Assembly (NCBI GenBank): GCA_036675505.1
Contig: JAKFEW010000017.1
Span: 25,023-89,022 of the forward strand
DNA from: JAKFEW01 sp036675505
GTDB lineage: Bacteria > Cyanobacteriota > Sericytochromatia > S15B-MN24 > JAQBPE01
DNA: 64,000 nt
Direction of reading: 5' to 3'
The notes under the pieces are model-generated. The model worked only from the letters and a program-made list of their open reading frames with translations. It was not told where the DNA came from and did no database searches. Made by a program: the position numbers and the translations under genes. Positions 8,079 through 15,734 of the stretch are shown here, one piece after another (the stretch's first letter is position 1; each line of letters begins with the position of its first letter).

Positions 8079-9200
8079 ATGCCACCGTCGCTGCTCGAGC
8101 TGCGCGTGCCCGGCAAGCTCATGATCGCGGGCGAGTACGCCGTGCTCGAGCCGCACCAGCCGGCGGTGGTGGCGGCGGTCGATCGCTACATGTACGCCAC
8201 GATCGAGAGCGCGCCCGCGTTCAGCGTCTCGCTGCCGTCGTTCGGGCTCGAGCGCCTGCCTTTCGAGGCCTCGCCCGCGGGCATCAAGTTCGCCACGAGC
8301 GACCCGCGCCTGCGCTTCGTGGCCGAGGCGCTCGCCGTCGCGCTCGCGCACGTGCGCGAGGAGTTCCTGCTGCCATTGCCCTTCCACCTCGCCGTGCGCA
8401 GCGAGCTCGACGACGAGACCGGCCGGAAGTTCGGCCTCGGCAGCAGCGCCGCCGCGGTGGTCGCGACAGTGGCTGCGGTGGTGAACTGGCTACGCGACGA
8501 CGACGCGATGCCGCCCGACCCGACCACGGTGTTCAAGCTGGCGGCGATCGCCCACTTCCGCGCCCAGGGCAGCGGCTCCGGCGCCGACGTGGCGGCCTCG
8601 ACGTTCGGCGGCTGGCTGCGCTACTCGTCGTTCAACCCGAGCTGGCTGGCCGAGCGGCTGGCCCGCGGCGGGCCGCTCGCGCCGTTGGTGGGCGCGGCCT
8701 GGCCTTTCTTCTCCGTCGAGCGCCTCTCGCCGCTGCCACGCGACCTGCGCCTCTGCGCGGGCTGGACCGGCGAGCCTGCGTCCACCGCCGCGCTGATCGC
8801 GAGCGTGACGGCGCTGCGCGACACCGATCCGGCCGCCTACGAGGCCTTCCTGGCGAGCTCGGAGCGCGCCGTCGATCACCTGGTCGGCGGGCTGCAGTCC
8901 GCCAACCGCTTCCGCGCGCTCGACGCGCTCGAGCGCAACCGGCTGGCGCTCGCCACGCTCGGGGAGGCGGCTGGGGTGGAAATCGAGACGCCGGCCCTCG
9001 CGACCCTGGCGCGGATCGCGCAGGCGTCCGGTGGCGCGGGCAAGCCCTCGGGGGCTGGCGGCGGAGACTGTGGCGTGGCATTGGTCTTCGGCGATCTCGA
9101 GGCCGTCCGCCTGGAGGCGGGCTGGCTCGCGGCCGGGCTCGAGCCGCTGCGGCTCGCGGTCAGCGACGCGGGCATCGCGGTCACGCGCCTGGAGTGGTGA
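8079..9200 (+). CDS. Phosphomevalonate kinase
   Basis: A 373-residue GHMP kinase that phosphorylates 5-phosphomevalonate, filling the step between mvk and mvaD. It opens with RVPGKLMIAGEYAVLEP, has the ATP loop KFGLGSSAAAV near residue 117, and ends with KPSGAGGGDCGVAL. The GEYAVLEP motif is typical of bacterial phosphomevalonate kinases (mvaK2 type). It begins 3 bp after mvaD and is the last gene of the operon. A G/C-rich palindrome lies over its stop codon. Confidence 0.92.
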   Translation: MPPSLLELRVPGKLMIAGEYAVLEPHQPAVVAAVDRYMYATIESAPAFSVSLPSFGLERLPFEASPAGIKFATSDPRLRFVAEALAVALAHVREEFLLPLPFHLAVRSELDDETGRKFGLGSSAAAVVATVAAVVNWLRDDDAMPPDPTTVFKLAAIAHFRAQGSGSGADVAASTFGGWLRYSSFNPSWLAERLARGGPLAPLVGAAWPFFSVERLSPLPRDLRLCAGWTGEPASTAALIASVTALRDTDPAAYEAFLASSERAVDHLVGGLQSANRFRALDALERNRLALATLGEAAGVEIETPALATLARIAQASGGAGKPSGAGGGDCGVALVFGDLEAVRLEAGWLAAGLEPLRLAVSDAGIAVTRLEW

Positions 9201-9218
9201 GGCCCCCCCCCTCAGGGG
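9198..9218. terminator. Palindromic junction between convergent stops
   Basis: The stop codons of the convergent phosphomevalonate kinase and P-loop kinase genes lie 11 bp apart in a small symmetrical element: TGAGG, seven C, CCTCA, followed by GGGG. It can fold as TGAGG/CCTCA or as CCCC-TCA-GGGG. No T run follows on either strand, so a terminator role is only a possibility. Confidence 0.3.
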
Positions 9219-9730
9219 CGCGGTGGGGCGATCGCGGCGGCGATGTCGGCGGCCAGGTCCGCGAGCGGCCGGGTGGCATCGAGCACGATCGTCGCGGGGG
9301 TGAGGGAAGCCTGGAGCCAGGCGCGGTAGGCCGCCAGGTCACCCGCGGCGGCGAGCGCCTCGCGCGCCGGGGCGGGCTTCGCCGCGACCCGGCGCCCGCG
9401 CGCGGCCTCATCGAGCGCGAGGCGGAAGACATGGCTATCGGCCGGCGCGAACCCGGCGGCGAGCGTGCCCTCCACTACGAGCAGGACGCCCTCGCGCCGC
9501 GCCTTCTCGGCCTGGGCCGCCAACACGGGGTGGGCGTGGCGGCACTGCTCGGCCGCCGCGAGGTAGCCGGGCCCGGCCGGGAACCCCGGCTGGAGGTCGC
9601 GGAGCATCACCTTCACCACGTCGGTGTGCACCACGCGGACCTCGCGGTCGCGCGCGAGCCAGGCCGCGGCTTCGAGCGCGAGGCGGGTCTTGCCGGTGCC
9701 GGGCAGGCCGGTGATGACGATGGTGCTCAC
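9212..9730 (-). CDS. P-loop NTPase, small-molecule kinase-like
   Basis: A 172-residue protein with a Walker A motif at its N-terminus (ITGLPGTGKTRLA), a DVVK segment near residue 37 and VVEGTL near residue 87 where Walker B should be. The size and layout match AAA_33-type or zeta-toxin/adenylylsulfate kinase-like P-loop kinases. No substrate motif is decisive. The start is GTG at 9730. It lies between the mevalonate operon (convergent) and a citrate synthase gene 27 bp upstream on the same strand. Confidence 0.6.
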   Translation of the reverse strand: MSTIVITGLPGTGKTRLALEAAAWLARDREVRVVHTDVVKVMLRDLQPGFPAGPGYLAAAEQCRHAHPVLAAQAEKARREGVLLVVEGTLAAGFAPADSHVFRLALDEAARGRRVAAKPAPAREALAAAGDLAAYRAWLQASLTPATIVLDATRPLADLAADIAAAIAPPRP

Positions 9731-9757
9731 GCTATCAATATATCAACTCACGCGCGC

Positions 9758-10831
9758 TCAGACAGGCACCGGACCGACGTAGCGGCTCTGCGGCCGGATG
9801 ATCCGGCCGGTCCGCTCCTGCTCGAACACATGCGCGGTCCAGCCTGCGACGCGGCCCATCGCGAACACCGCCGTGAAGGCCTCGCGCGGCACGCCCACGG
9901 CCTCGAGCAGCAACGCCGTGTAGAACTCGACGTTCGTGTGCAGCGGCCGGTCCGGCTTGCGCGCCGCCAGCAGCGCGAGCGCCCGCCGCTCGACCTCGCG
10001 CGCGAACGCCAGGCGGTCACCGCCCACGCCATCGAGGCTCGCCAGCACGCGGGCGAGCACGTCGGCGCGCGGATCGCGCACGCGGTAGATCCGGTGGCCG
10101 AAGCCCATCAGCCGCTCGCCGGCGTCCAGCGTGGCCGTGAGCCAGCCGTCGATGCGGGAGGGCTCGCCAATCGCGTCCAGCATGTCGAGCACCGGGCCCG
10201 GCGCGCCGCCGTGCAAGGGCCCCTGCAGCGCGCCGAGCGCGCCGACCACGGCCGCCACGGCCCCAGCGCGCGTCGAGGCGATCACGCGGGCCGTGAAGGT
10301 CGAGGCGTTCATCCCGTGCTCGGCGACCGTCACGAGGTAGGCGTCGAGCGCGGCGGTCGCTGTCGGGGAGGGCGCAGCGCCCGTGAGCATCCGCAGGAAA
10401 TCGGCCGCATGGTCGGCCGTGGGATCGGGCGCCAGCGGGGCCTGGCCCTGCGCGTCGCGCAGCAGCGCCGCCAGGAAGACCGGGATCGCGCCTGTCAGGC
10501 GGTGGTGCGCGGGCCGCGCGGCTTGCGCGGGGAGGCTCGCGAGCATCAGGCGCAGGCCCTCGAGCGGCGGCAGCCCGCGGGCCGCCACGAGCGCCGGGCT
10601 CATCGAAGCGAAGGCCTCGCCACGCGCCGCGCCCAGCGCCTCGGCCACCGCTGCGGGCGTCTCGGGTTGGCCCGCCTGGGCGCCCCAGAGCCGCGCCGCG
10701 ATCGCCGCGAAGCCCACGCGCCCGGCCAGCGCCTCGATCGGCTCGCCGCACACCACGAGCCGGCCGGCAGCGCCGTCCACCTCGCTCAACACGGTATCCG
10801 CCACCACCACGCCATCGAGTCCGCTCGACAT
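9758..10831 (-). CDS. Citrate synthase (or 2-methylcitrate synthase)
   Basis: A 357-residue citrate synthase-fold enzyme that condenses acetyl-CoA (or propionyl-CoA) with oxaloacetate. The two catalytic histidines are present: His172 in EHGMNASTF and His246 in GFGHRIYRVRDPR. The usual NVDFY aspartate is a glutamate here (NVEFY, residue 302), a change I recall in some bacterial homologs. The length matches short archaeal/Gram-positive-type enzymes. It is transcribed divergently from a second, DNA-binding-fused paralog across about 125 bp, which suggests linked regulation. Confidence 0.85.
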   Translation of the reverse strand: MSSGLDGVVVADTVLSEVDGAAGRLVVCGEPIEALAGRVGFAAIAARLWGAQAGQPETPAAVAEALGAARGEAFASMSPALVAARGLPPLEGLRLMLASLPAQAARPAHHRLTGAIPVFLAALLRDAQGQAPLAPDPTADHAADFLRMLTGAAPSPTATAALDAYLVTVAEHGMNASTFTARVIASTRAGAVAAVVGALGALQGPLHGGAPGPVLDMLDAIGEPSRIDGWLTATLDAGERLMGFGHRIYRVRDPRADVLARVLASLDGVGGDRLAFAREVERRALALLAARKPDRPLHTNVEFYTALLLEAVGVPREAFTAVFAMGRVAGWTAHVFEQERTGRIIRPQSRYVGPVPV

Positions 10832-10912
10832 CGCGAGCCTCCTTTCTCGGGAACGCCCGGCGGCTCGCCGGGACCAGCTTCATCCTGGGCCCACTCGTCA
10901 ACATCGTCAATC

Positions 10913-10929
10913 TTGATTATGATAATCAA
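10913..10929. promoter_or_regulatory. 17-bp palindrome between divergent citrate synthase genes
   Basis: TTGATTAT-G-ATAATCAA is a perfect inverted repeat with 8-bp arms and a one-base centre, standing out as an A/T island in G/C-rich DNA. It is 28 bp before the TTG start of the HTH-citrate synthase gene and 84 bp before the start of the divergent citrate synthase gene. Its 7-1-7 layout recalls Fur-family boxes (TGATAAT-N-ATTATCA), but the arm order differs. A site for the neighbouring HTH fusion is the simplest guess. Confidence 0.55.
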
Positions 10930-10956
10930 TGTATTGTTGCCGGGGAGGATGATCGA

Positions 10957-12183
10957 TTGGGCGCTGAAGCGGACCAGGACACCTACAGCGCGCGAGAGGC
11001 GGCCGAGGCGCTCGGCGTCACGTTGCCGACGCTCTATGCCTACGTGAGCCGCGGGCTGCTGCGCTCGCTCGAGGGCGCAGCAGGAGCGAAGGCGCGGCGC
11101 TATCCGCGCGCCGACGTCGAGGCGCTGCGCCGGAGGCGGGAGCAGCGGGGCGATCCAGGGCCGATCGCCGAGGCGGCGCTCCACTGGGGCACGCCGGTGC
11201 TGCCCTCGGCGATCACGCTGATCGCCGAGGGCAGCCTTTACTACCGGGGCCGCGACGCGGCGACGCTCGCGCGGGAATGGTCCTTCGAGCGCGTAGCGAT
11301 CTGGCTGTGGACCGGCTCCACCGCCGCATGGCCAGAGGTGCAGGCGGGCTGGCCCGGGCCGCGCGTGGGCGATCTGCGCGCCCAGCTGGGCGACCTGGAC
11401 GCCGTGACGGCCTGCCAGGCGCTCCTGCCCGTCGTGGCCGCCGCCGACCCCGCCGCCTGGGACCTGCGGCCGAACGCGGTCGTCCGCACAGGCGCGCGTA
11501 TCCTGCGGGCGATGGCCACGCTGGTGGCAGGCGGGCCGATCGACGGCCCGCTCGCGGCCGGCCTCGCCGCGGCCTGGGCCCCGGGGCAGGCGGACGCGCG
11601 GGCAGGCCTCGAGGCCGCGTTGATCCTGGCCGCCGACCACGAGCTCAACGTCTCGACCTTCGCCGCGCGCTGCGCGGCCAGCGCGGCGGCGACGCCCTAC
11701 GACGTGGTGTCGGCCGGGCTCGCGACGCTACGCGGCGCGCGCCATGGCGGGCACAGCGAGCGGGTGGCGGCGCTGTTCGACGAGGTGGGCACGCCCGCGC
11801 AGGCGGACGCCGTGCTCGCGGCGCGCCTGCGCCGCGGCGAGGCCGTGCCGGGGTTCGGCCAGCCGCTGTACCCGTCCGGCGATCCCCGTGGGGCGGCGTT
11901 GCTCGCGCTGGCGGCCGAGCTGCGGCCGGCCTCGCCGGCGGTGGCGCTGGGCGCGGCGATCGCCGCCGCCGGCGAGGCGGTGCTCGGCGAACGCCCGACG
12001 ATCGATTTCGGGCTGGTCGTGCTGGCCCGTGCGCTCGCGTTGCCGCCGGACGCCCCGCTCGCGCTGTTCGCCCTCGGCCGGACGGCCGGCTGGCTGGCGC
12101 ACGCGCTCGAGCAATACGCGGCCGGCGCGCTGATCCGGCCGCGGGCGCGCTACGTTGGTCCAGCCGTGGACGGCAGGGTATGA
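10957..12183 (+). CDS. Citrate synthase paralog fused to N-terminal HTH domain
   Basis: A 408-residue protein. Residues 9-60 form a MerR/excisionase-like helix-turn-helix (SAREAAEALGVTLPTLYAYV then RRYPRADVEALRRRRE). Residues about 75-405 are a citrate synthase fold that retains His228 (ADHELNVSTF) and Asp350, but the GFGH motif reads GFGQ (Gln302). That histidine contacts oxaloacetate in known citrate synthases, so activity may be lost or altered. The start is TTG, with GGAGG 8 nt upstream. It may be a metabolite-sensing regulator of the divergent citrate synthase gene; this is inference. Confidence 0.85.
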   Translation: MGAEADQDTYSAREAAEALGVTLPTLYAYVSRGLLRSLEGAAGAKARRYPRADVEALRRRREQRGDPGPIAEAALHWGTPVLPSAITLIAEGSLYYRGRDAATLAREWSFERVAIWLWTGSTAAWPEVQAGWPGPRVGDLRAQLGDLDAVTACQALLPVVAAADPAAWDLRPNAVVRTGARILRAMATLVAGGPIDGPLAAGLAAAWAPGQADARAGLEAALILAADHELNVSTFAARCAASAAATPYDVVSAGLATLRGARHGGHSERVAALFDEVGTPAQADAVLAARLRRGEAVPGFGQPLYPSGDPRGAALLALAAELRPASPAVALGAAIAAAGEAVLGERPTIDFGLVVLARALALPPDAPLALFALGRTAGWLAHALEQYAAGALIRPRARYVGPAVDGRV

Positions 12184-12214
12184 TGGCCCCACCCCACGCC
12201 CGAGGATGTCCGCC

Positions 12215-12442
12215 ATGAGCCACCCCAGTCACCCCGGCCGCCTCATCCGGCTCGCCTCCAGGCTCGGGGTGACGCGCTGCCGCCACGACCGCATCCTCGG
12301 CGGGGTCTGCGCCGGCCTCGCGCGACGCACGGGCATCAACGCGTGGGTCTTCCGCGCGCTCTTCATCGCCGGCAACTTCCTGCCCGGGCCCGGGCTCGTG
12401 GTCTACGTGCTGCTCTGGCTGGCGCTCCCCGAAGAGGCCTGA
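12215..12442 (+). CDS. PspC-domain small membrane protein
   Basis: A 75-residue protein matching the PspC domain: RCRHDRILGGVCAGLARRTG, followed by the WVFRALFIAG helix and a second membrane helix ending LLWLALPEE. Family members sit in the inner membrane and take part in envelope-stress (phage shock) signalling. The ATG at 12215 was chosen because GAGGA lies 7-8 nt upstream. No pspA or pspB is nearby, so it is an isolated PspC. It converges on the next gene, with the stops 2 bp apart inside a palindrome. Confidence 0.85.
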   Translation: MSHPSHPGRLIRLASRLGVTRCRHDRILGGVCAGLARRTGINAWVFRALFIAGNFLPGPGLVVYVLLWLALPEEA

Positions 12443-12454
12443 GCTCAGCTCAGG
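12438..12454. repeat. Perfect palindrome spanning two convergent stops
   Basis: CCTGAGCT-C-AGCTCAGG has 8-bp arms and includes the TGA of the PspC gene and the TGA of the opposing membrane protein gene. It may serve as a weak two-way terminator, although there is no T run and the centre is too short for an ideal loop. Confidence 0.4.
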
Positions 12455-13164
12455 GCGAAGAACGCGAGCGCGAGCTCCGACCAGCCGATCATGCCGGCGA
12501 GCAGGTAGTAGCGACCGAGCGTCTTGGCGTCCGTCCACACCCAGCCGACCCGCTCGCCCCAGGACGGCAGCCCGTCCACGACGGCGAAGGCCACCACCGC
12601 GGCGATCGCCCAGCCCGCACCCAGCCCCAGGCAGGTGGCGGCCACGAGCGCGCGCGAGCCCACATGCCCGGGCAACGCCACGATCAGCCGTTCGATCGGG
12701 AAGGCCAGGGCGTCGAGCCAGCCGCCAGGCCCGGCGGCCGCGTCGCCTGGGCCGGCGATCGTTTCCCCCGCTTCAGCCTCCGCCTCGTTCGTCGACGCCA
12801 TCGCCGCGTAGACCGCCAGCGCGAGCGCCTCGAGGCATCCGGCCCCGACGCCGAGCGCCAGCGCCGGGGCGAGGTGCGTGGGCGGCCGAGACCCGATCAT
12901 CGCCGCGACCACGCCGAGCTCGCTCACGGCGGACAGCAGGCCCATCGCGACCGCGAATGGCCAGGCGCCGAGGCGCGGGGCATACCACGCGAACCCGCCG
13001 GCGAGCGGCGCCTTGAGCGCGACCCCCAGCAGCCAGCCGATCGCCCCCAGCAGCAGCCAGCGCCCGACGTCCGGCGCGAGCCAGGCCCAGGCCAGCGGCG
13101 CCGCGCCCGCCAGGCCAGCGGTCGTCAGAAAGGCGGCCCGGGCGAGCCCGCCCGCCTCCTTCAT
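12445..13164 (-). CDS. Polytopic membrane protein of unknown function
   Basis: A 239-residue protein with about seven hydrophobic segments and a small acidic loop (STNEAEAEAGET). The conserved-looking stretches VGAGCLEALALAVY and FPIERLIVALPGHVGSRALV place Glu, Arg and His in or near membrane helices. That is loosely like YhfC/PrsW-type membrane proteases, but a convincing metal-binding set is not evident. Its ATG overlaps the coaBC stop by 4 bp, so it is the last gene of the coaBC operon. Confidence 0.55.
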   Translation of the reverse strand: MKEAGGLARAAFLTTAGLAGAAPLAWAWLAPDVGRWLLLGAIGWLLGVALKAPLAGGFAWYAPRLGAWPFAVAMGLLSAVSELGVVAAMIGSRPPTHLAPALALGVGAGCLEALALAVYAAMASTNEAEAEAGETIAGPGDAAAGPGGWLDALAFPIERLIVALPGHVGSRALVAATCLGLGAGWAIAAVVAFAVVDGLPSWGERVGWVWTDAKTLGRYYLLAGMIGWSELALAFFALS

Positions 13165-14378
13165 GGCGCGGGGGCTTGGGCCGGCCGCCGCAGCGCGAGG
13201 AGATCCCAGAGCTTGTGGCCGATCGCGAGCTTGTCCATGAGCGGCCAATCCGCCACCACGCCCTCCGGGCCGACCACCAGCACGCGGTTGGTGTCGACTT
13301 CGAAACCCTGGCCGGGCACGCTCACGTCGTTCGCGACGATCAGGTCGGCGTTCTTGCGCACGAGCTTCCCGCGCGCCGCCTCCACCGGATCGCCGGTCTC
13401 GGCCGCGAAGCCGACGAGCACCTGGTGGCGCTTGCGCCGGCCGAGCTCGGCCAGGATGTCGGGGTTCGGCACCAGCGTGACGGTCCACGCATCGCCGTCC
13501 TTCTTGCGCTTCGCCGCGTGCGCCTCGGCTGGGCGGTAATCGGCGACGGCCGCCGCCATGACGATCACGTCTTGATCGTCGAAGCGGGCGAGCACGGCTT
13601 CGTGCATGTCGAGCGCCGTCTCGACCGCCACCACCTCGACCCCGGCCGGCGCCGTGCCGGGCGCGGTGGTCACGAGCACCACCCGCGCGCCGCGGGAGGC
13701 AGCGGCGCGGGCGATCGCGTGGCCCATCTTGCCGCTCGACCGGTTGCCCAGGTACCGCACAGGGTCGAGCGGCTCGCGGGTGCCGCCGGCCGTGACGAGC
13801 ACGCGTTGGCCGTTCATCGACGCCCTGGCTGCGACGAAGGCCTCGAGCCAGGCGGCGATCGCCGCAGGCTCCGGCAGCCGCCCCACGCCCACGTCGCCGC
13901 AGGCCATCTCGCCCGCGTCGGGCGAGATCACGTGCGCGCCACGTTCCGCGAGAATCTTCAAGTTGGCCTGGGTGGCCGGGTGGTGCCACATGCGCGGGTT
14001 CATGGCGGGCGCCAGCACCAGCGGCGCGTCCACGGCGAGCGCCGTGGTCGTTAGCATGTCGTCGGCCAGCCCGGCCGCGAGCCGCGCCAACGTGTTCGCC
14101 GTCGCGGGCGCGATCAAGAACGCATCGACGCCCTTGCCCACGTCCACATGCTCGATCCCCGATGAGCCGCGGGCGCTCTCTCCTCGCGTATCTCCCCACA
14201 TCCCGACATGGACCGGGTTGCGGCTGACCGACTGGAAGGTCAGCGGTGCCACGAAGCGGGTCGCGGCTTCCGTCATGACGACGTGGACCTCCCATCCCAG
14301 CTTCCGCAGCCGGGAGGCGAGGTCCACGCTCTTGTAAGCGGCGATGCCGCCCGTGACGCCCAACAGCAGGGTCGGCAT
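13161..14378 (-). CDS. coaBC: Bifunctional phosphopantothenoylcysteine decarboxylase/synthetase
   Basis: A 405-residue CoaBC that makes phosphopantothenoylcysteine and decarboxylates it on the way to coenzyme A. The N-terminal flavoprotein half shows GVTGGIAAYKS, IEHVDV with the likely active His, and APAMNPRMWHHPA near residue 125. The C-terminal synthetase half starts near residue 190 with TAGGTREPLDPVRYLGNRSSGK and contains VRKNADLIVANDV. Length and motif order are normal. It follows rpoZ in the common gmk-rpoZ-coaBC order. Confidence 0.95.
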   Translation of the reverse strand: MPTLLLGVTGGIAAYKSVDLASRLRKLGWEVHVVMTEAATRFVAPLTFQSVSRNPVHVGMWGDTRGESARGSSGIEHVDVGKGVDAFLIAPATANTLARLAAGLADDMLTTTALAVDAPLVLAPAMNPRMWHHPATQANLKILAERGAHVISPDAGEMACGDVGVGRLPEPAAIAAWLEAFVAARASMNGQRVLVTAGGTREPLDPVRYLGNRSSGKMGHAIARAAASRGARVVLVTTAPGTAPAGVEVVAVETALDMHEAVLARFDDQDVIVMAAAVADYRPAEAHAAKRKKDGDAWTVTLVPNPDILAELGRRKRHQVLVGFAAETGDPVEAARGKLVRKNADLIVANDVSVPGQGFEVDTNRVLVVGPEGVVADWPLMDKLAIGHKLWDLLALRRPAQAPAP

Positions 14379-14406
14379 GGTCGGGCGTCTCGGGTCCGGG
14401 CCGTCG

Positions 14407-14613
14407 CTAGACGGCGGCGGCTTCGCGCTCGCGACGCTGGACGTCGGCCAGCTCCTTGAGCGCCATCTTGATCGGCTTGCTCGCCTCGGGCGTCGCGACC
14501 ATGTTCGGATCGTCCTTGATGGTCTTCGCGCGCCGCGCCACGTTCAGCACGAGCTCGTACTTGTTGTGCGTGTGGTTGAGCAGCTCCTGGGCCTTGTCTT
14601 GCATACCGGACAT
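14407..14613 (-). CDS. rpoZ: RNA polymerase omega subunit
   Basis: A 68-residue protein with the RpoZ core: NKYELVLNVARRAKTI near residue 18, then SKPIKMALKELAD. Omega helps assemble and stabilise beta-prime in RNA polymerase. It lies 22 bp after gmk and 28 bp before coaBC on the same strand, the expected neighbourhood, which supports the call despite the small size. Confidence 0.92.
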   Translation of the reverse strand: MSGMQDKAQELLNHTHNKYELVLNVARRAKTIKDDPNMVATPEASKPIKMALKELADVQRREREAAAV

Positions 14614-14635
14614 CGAAATACCTTCTTTCGGGGAC

Positions 14636-15271
14636 TCAGAGCGTGTGGAAGTGACGGTTCACACGACAGTGCTCCGCCATGATGACGGCCTGGACCTTGC
14701 GCACGGCAAGCTCCAGATCGTCGTTGACCAATTGATAATCGTAAAGGGGGAGGTAGTTGAGCTCGTCGACCGCGATCTGCAGCCGGTGGCGCATGGCCTC
14801 GGCCGCTTCGGTCTGGCGCTTGCGCAGCCGGGCCTCGAGCTCCTGCATCGTGGGCGGCAGGACGAACACGTAAACGCCGTTCGGGATGCGCTCCTTGACC
14901 TGGATCGCGCCCTTGATGTCGATCTCGAGCACGACGTCGTGGCCGAGCGCGAGCTGGGCTTCGACGAAGTGCCGCGGCGTGCCGTAGAAATTCTTGCCGA
15001 ACTGGGCGTACTCGAGCAGCTCGCCGGCTTCGACCATGCGCTGGAACTCGGCCGGCTGGCGAAAGTAGTAGCTGACGCCTTCGACCTCGCCGGGCCGCGG
15101 CTGGCGCGTGGTCACCGAGATCGACAACTTGAGCTCCGGTTGACGCGCGACCAGTTCCTTGACGATGGTACCCTTGCCGACGCCCGACGGGCCCGAGATC
15201 ACGTACAGCACGCCACGCCGCTGGGCGATCGCGCGGGCGGCCGGGATCGGGATCTCGTTAATCGTGTCCAT
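14636..15271 (-). CDS. gmk: Guanylate kinase
   Basis: A 211-residue kinase converting GMP to GDP with ATP. It shows the P-loop ISGPSGVGKGTI near residue 25, SVTTRQPRPGEVEG for GMP binding, YYF, EYAQFGKNFYGT and LEIDIKGAIQVK. The length is normal for the family with a short N-terminal extension. The start lies within the last 14 bp of remA, an overlap that implies coupled translation. Confidence 0.96.
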   Translation of the reverse strand: MDTINEIPIPAARAIAQRRGVLYVISGPSGVGKGTIVKELVARQPELKLSISVTTRQPRPGEVEGVSYYFRQPAEFQRMVEAGELLEYAQFGKNFYGTPRHFVEAQLALGHDVVLEIDIKGAIQVKERIPNGVYVFVLPPTMQELEARLRKRQTEAAEAMRHRLQIAVDELNYLPLYDYQLVNDDLELAVRKVQAVIMAEHCRVNRHFHTL

Positions 15272-15575
15272 CGTCCGGCCTCATATCCTTCGAGCCGCTG
15301 GCGCCGTCTTCTGCGCTGGCACGCAGGTCGTCGCGGCTTCCGAGGAAGCGGTTCGCCACGGTCTCCGGCTGGATCGCCGACAATACGACGTGATCGCTGT
15401 CCATGATGATGACCGCCCGCGTGCGGCGACCGTAAGTGGCGTCCACCAGCCGTCCCGCGTCGCGCGCATCCGTGATGATCCGCTTGATGGGCGCGGATTC
15501 GGGACTCACGATGGCGATGACGCGGCTGGCCGAAACGATGTTGCCGAAGCCGATATTGATGAGCTTGACGTCCAA
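15258..15575 (-). CDS. remA: RemA/DUF370 regulator
   Basis: A 105-residue protein whose first 85 residues match RemA (DUF370): LINIGFGNIVSASRVIAIV, then SAPIKRIITDARDAGRLVDATYGRRTRAVIIMDS. In Bacillus RemA is a ring-forming DNA-binding activator of extracellular matrix genes; in other phyla its role is unclear. The start is TTG, with GAGGA about 7 nt upstream. The position directly before gmk is the conserved one. The last 20 residues are a charged tail specific to this protein. Confidence 0.93.
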   Translation of the reverse strand: MDVKLINIGFGNIVSASRVIAIVSPESAPIKRIITDARDAGRLVDATYGRRTRAVIIMDSDHVVLSAIQPETVANRFLGSRDDLRASAEDGASGSKDMRPDDGHD

Positions 15576-15734
15576 CGTGATCCTCTATGGCGGCTGGAAC
15601 CTCTATTCTACTACCTGTCGGCCTCGCCGAACAACCCGCCTGGCAAAGGTTCGCTCACATAGTTCGGCCCCTTGTCGGCCGGTCCTGAGCCAACTGCTAG
15701 CATCGTGTCAAGATTTCTTAAGGAGGAGGAGAGC

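Noticed and set aside
7535..11047. A plus-strand open frame of more than 1000 codons across several genes
   Set aside because: It crosses mvaD, the phosphomevalonate kinase gene and convergent genes in another frame; the product is low-complexity and Arg-rich, so it is a shadow frame.
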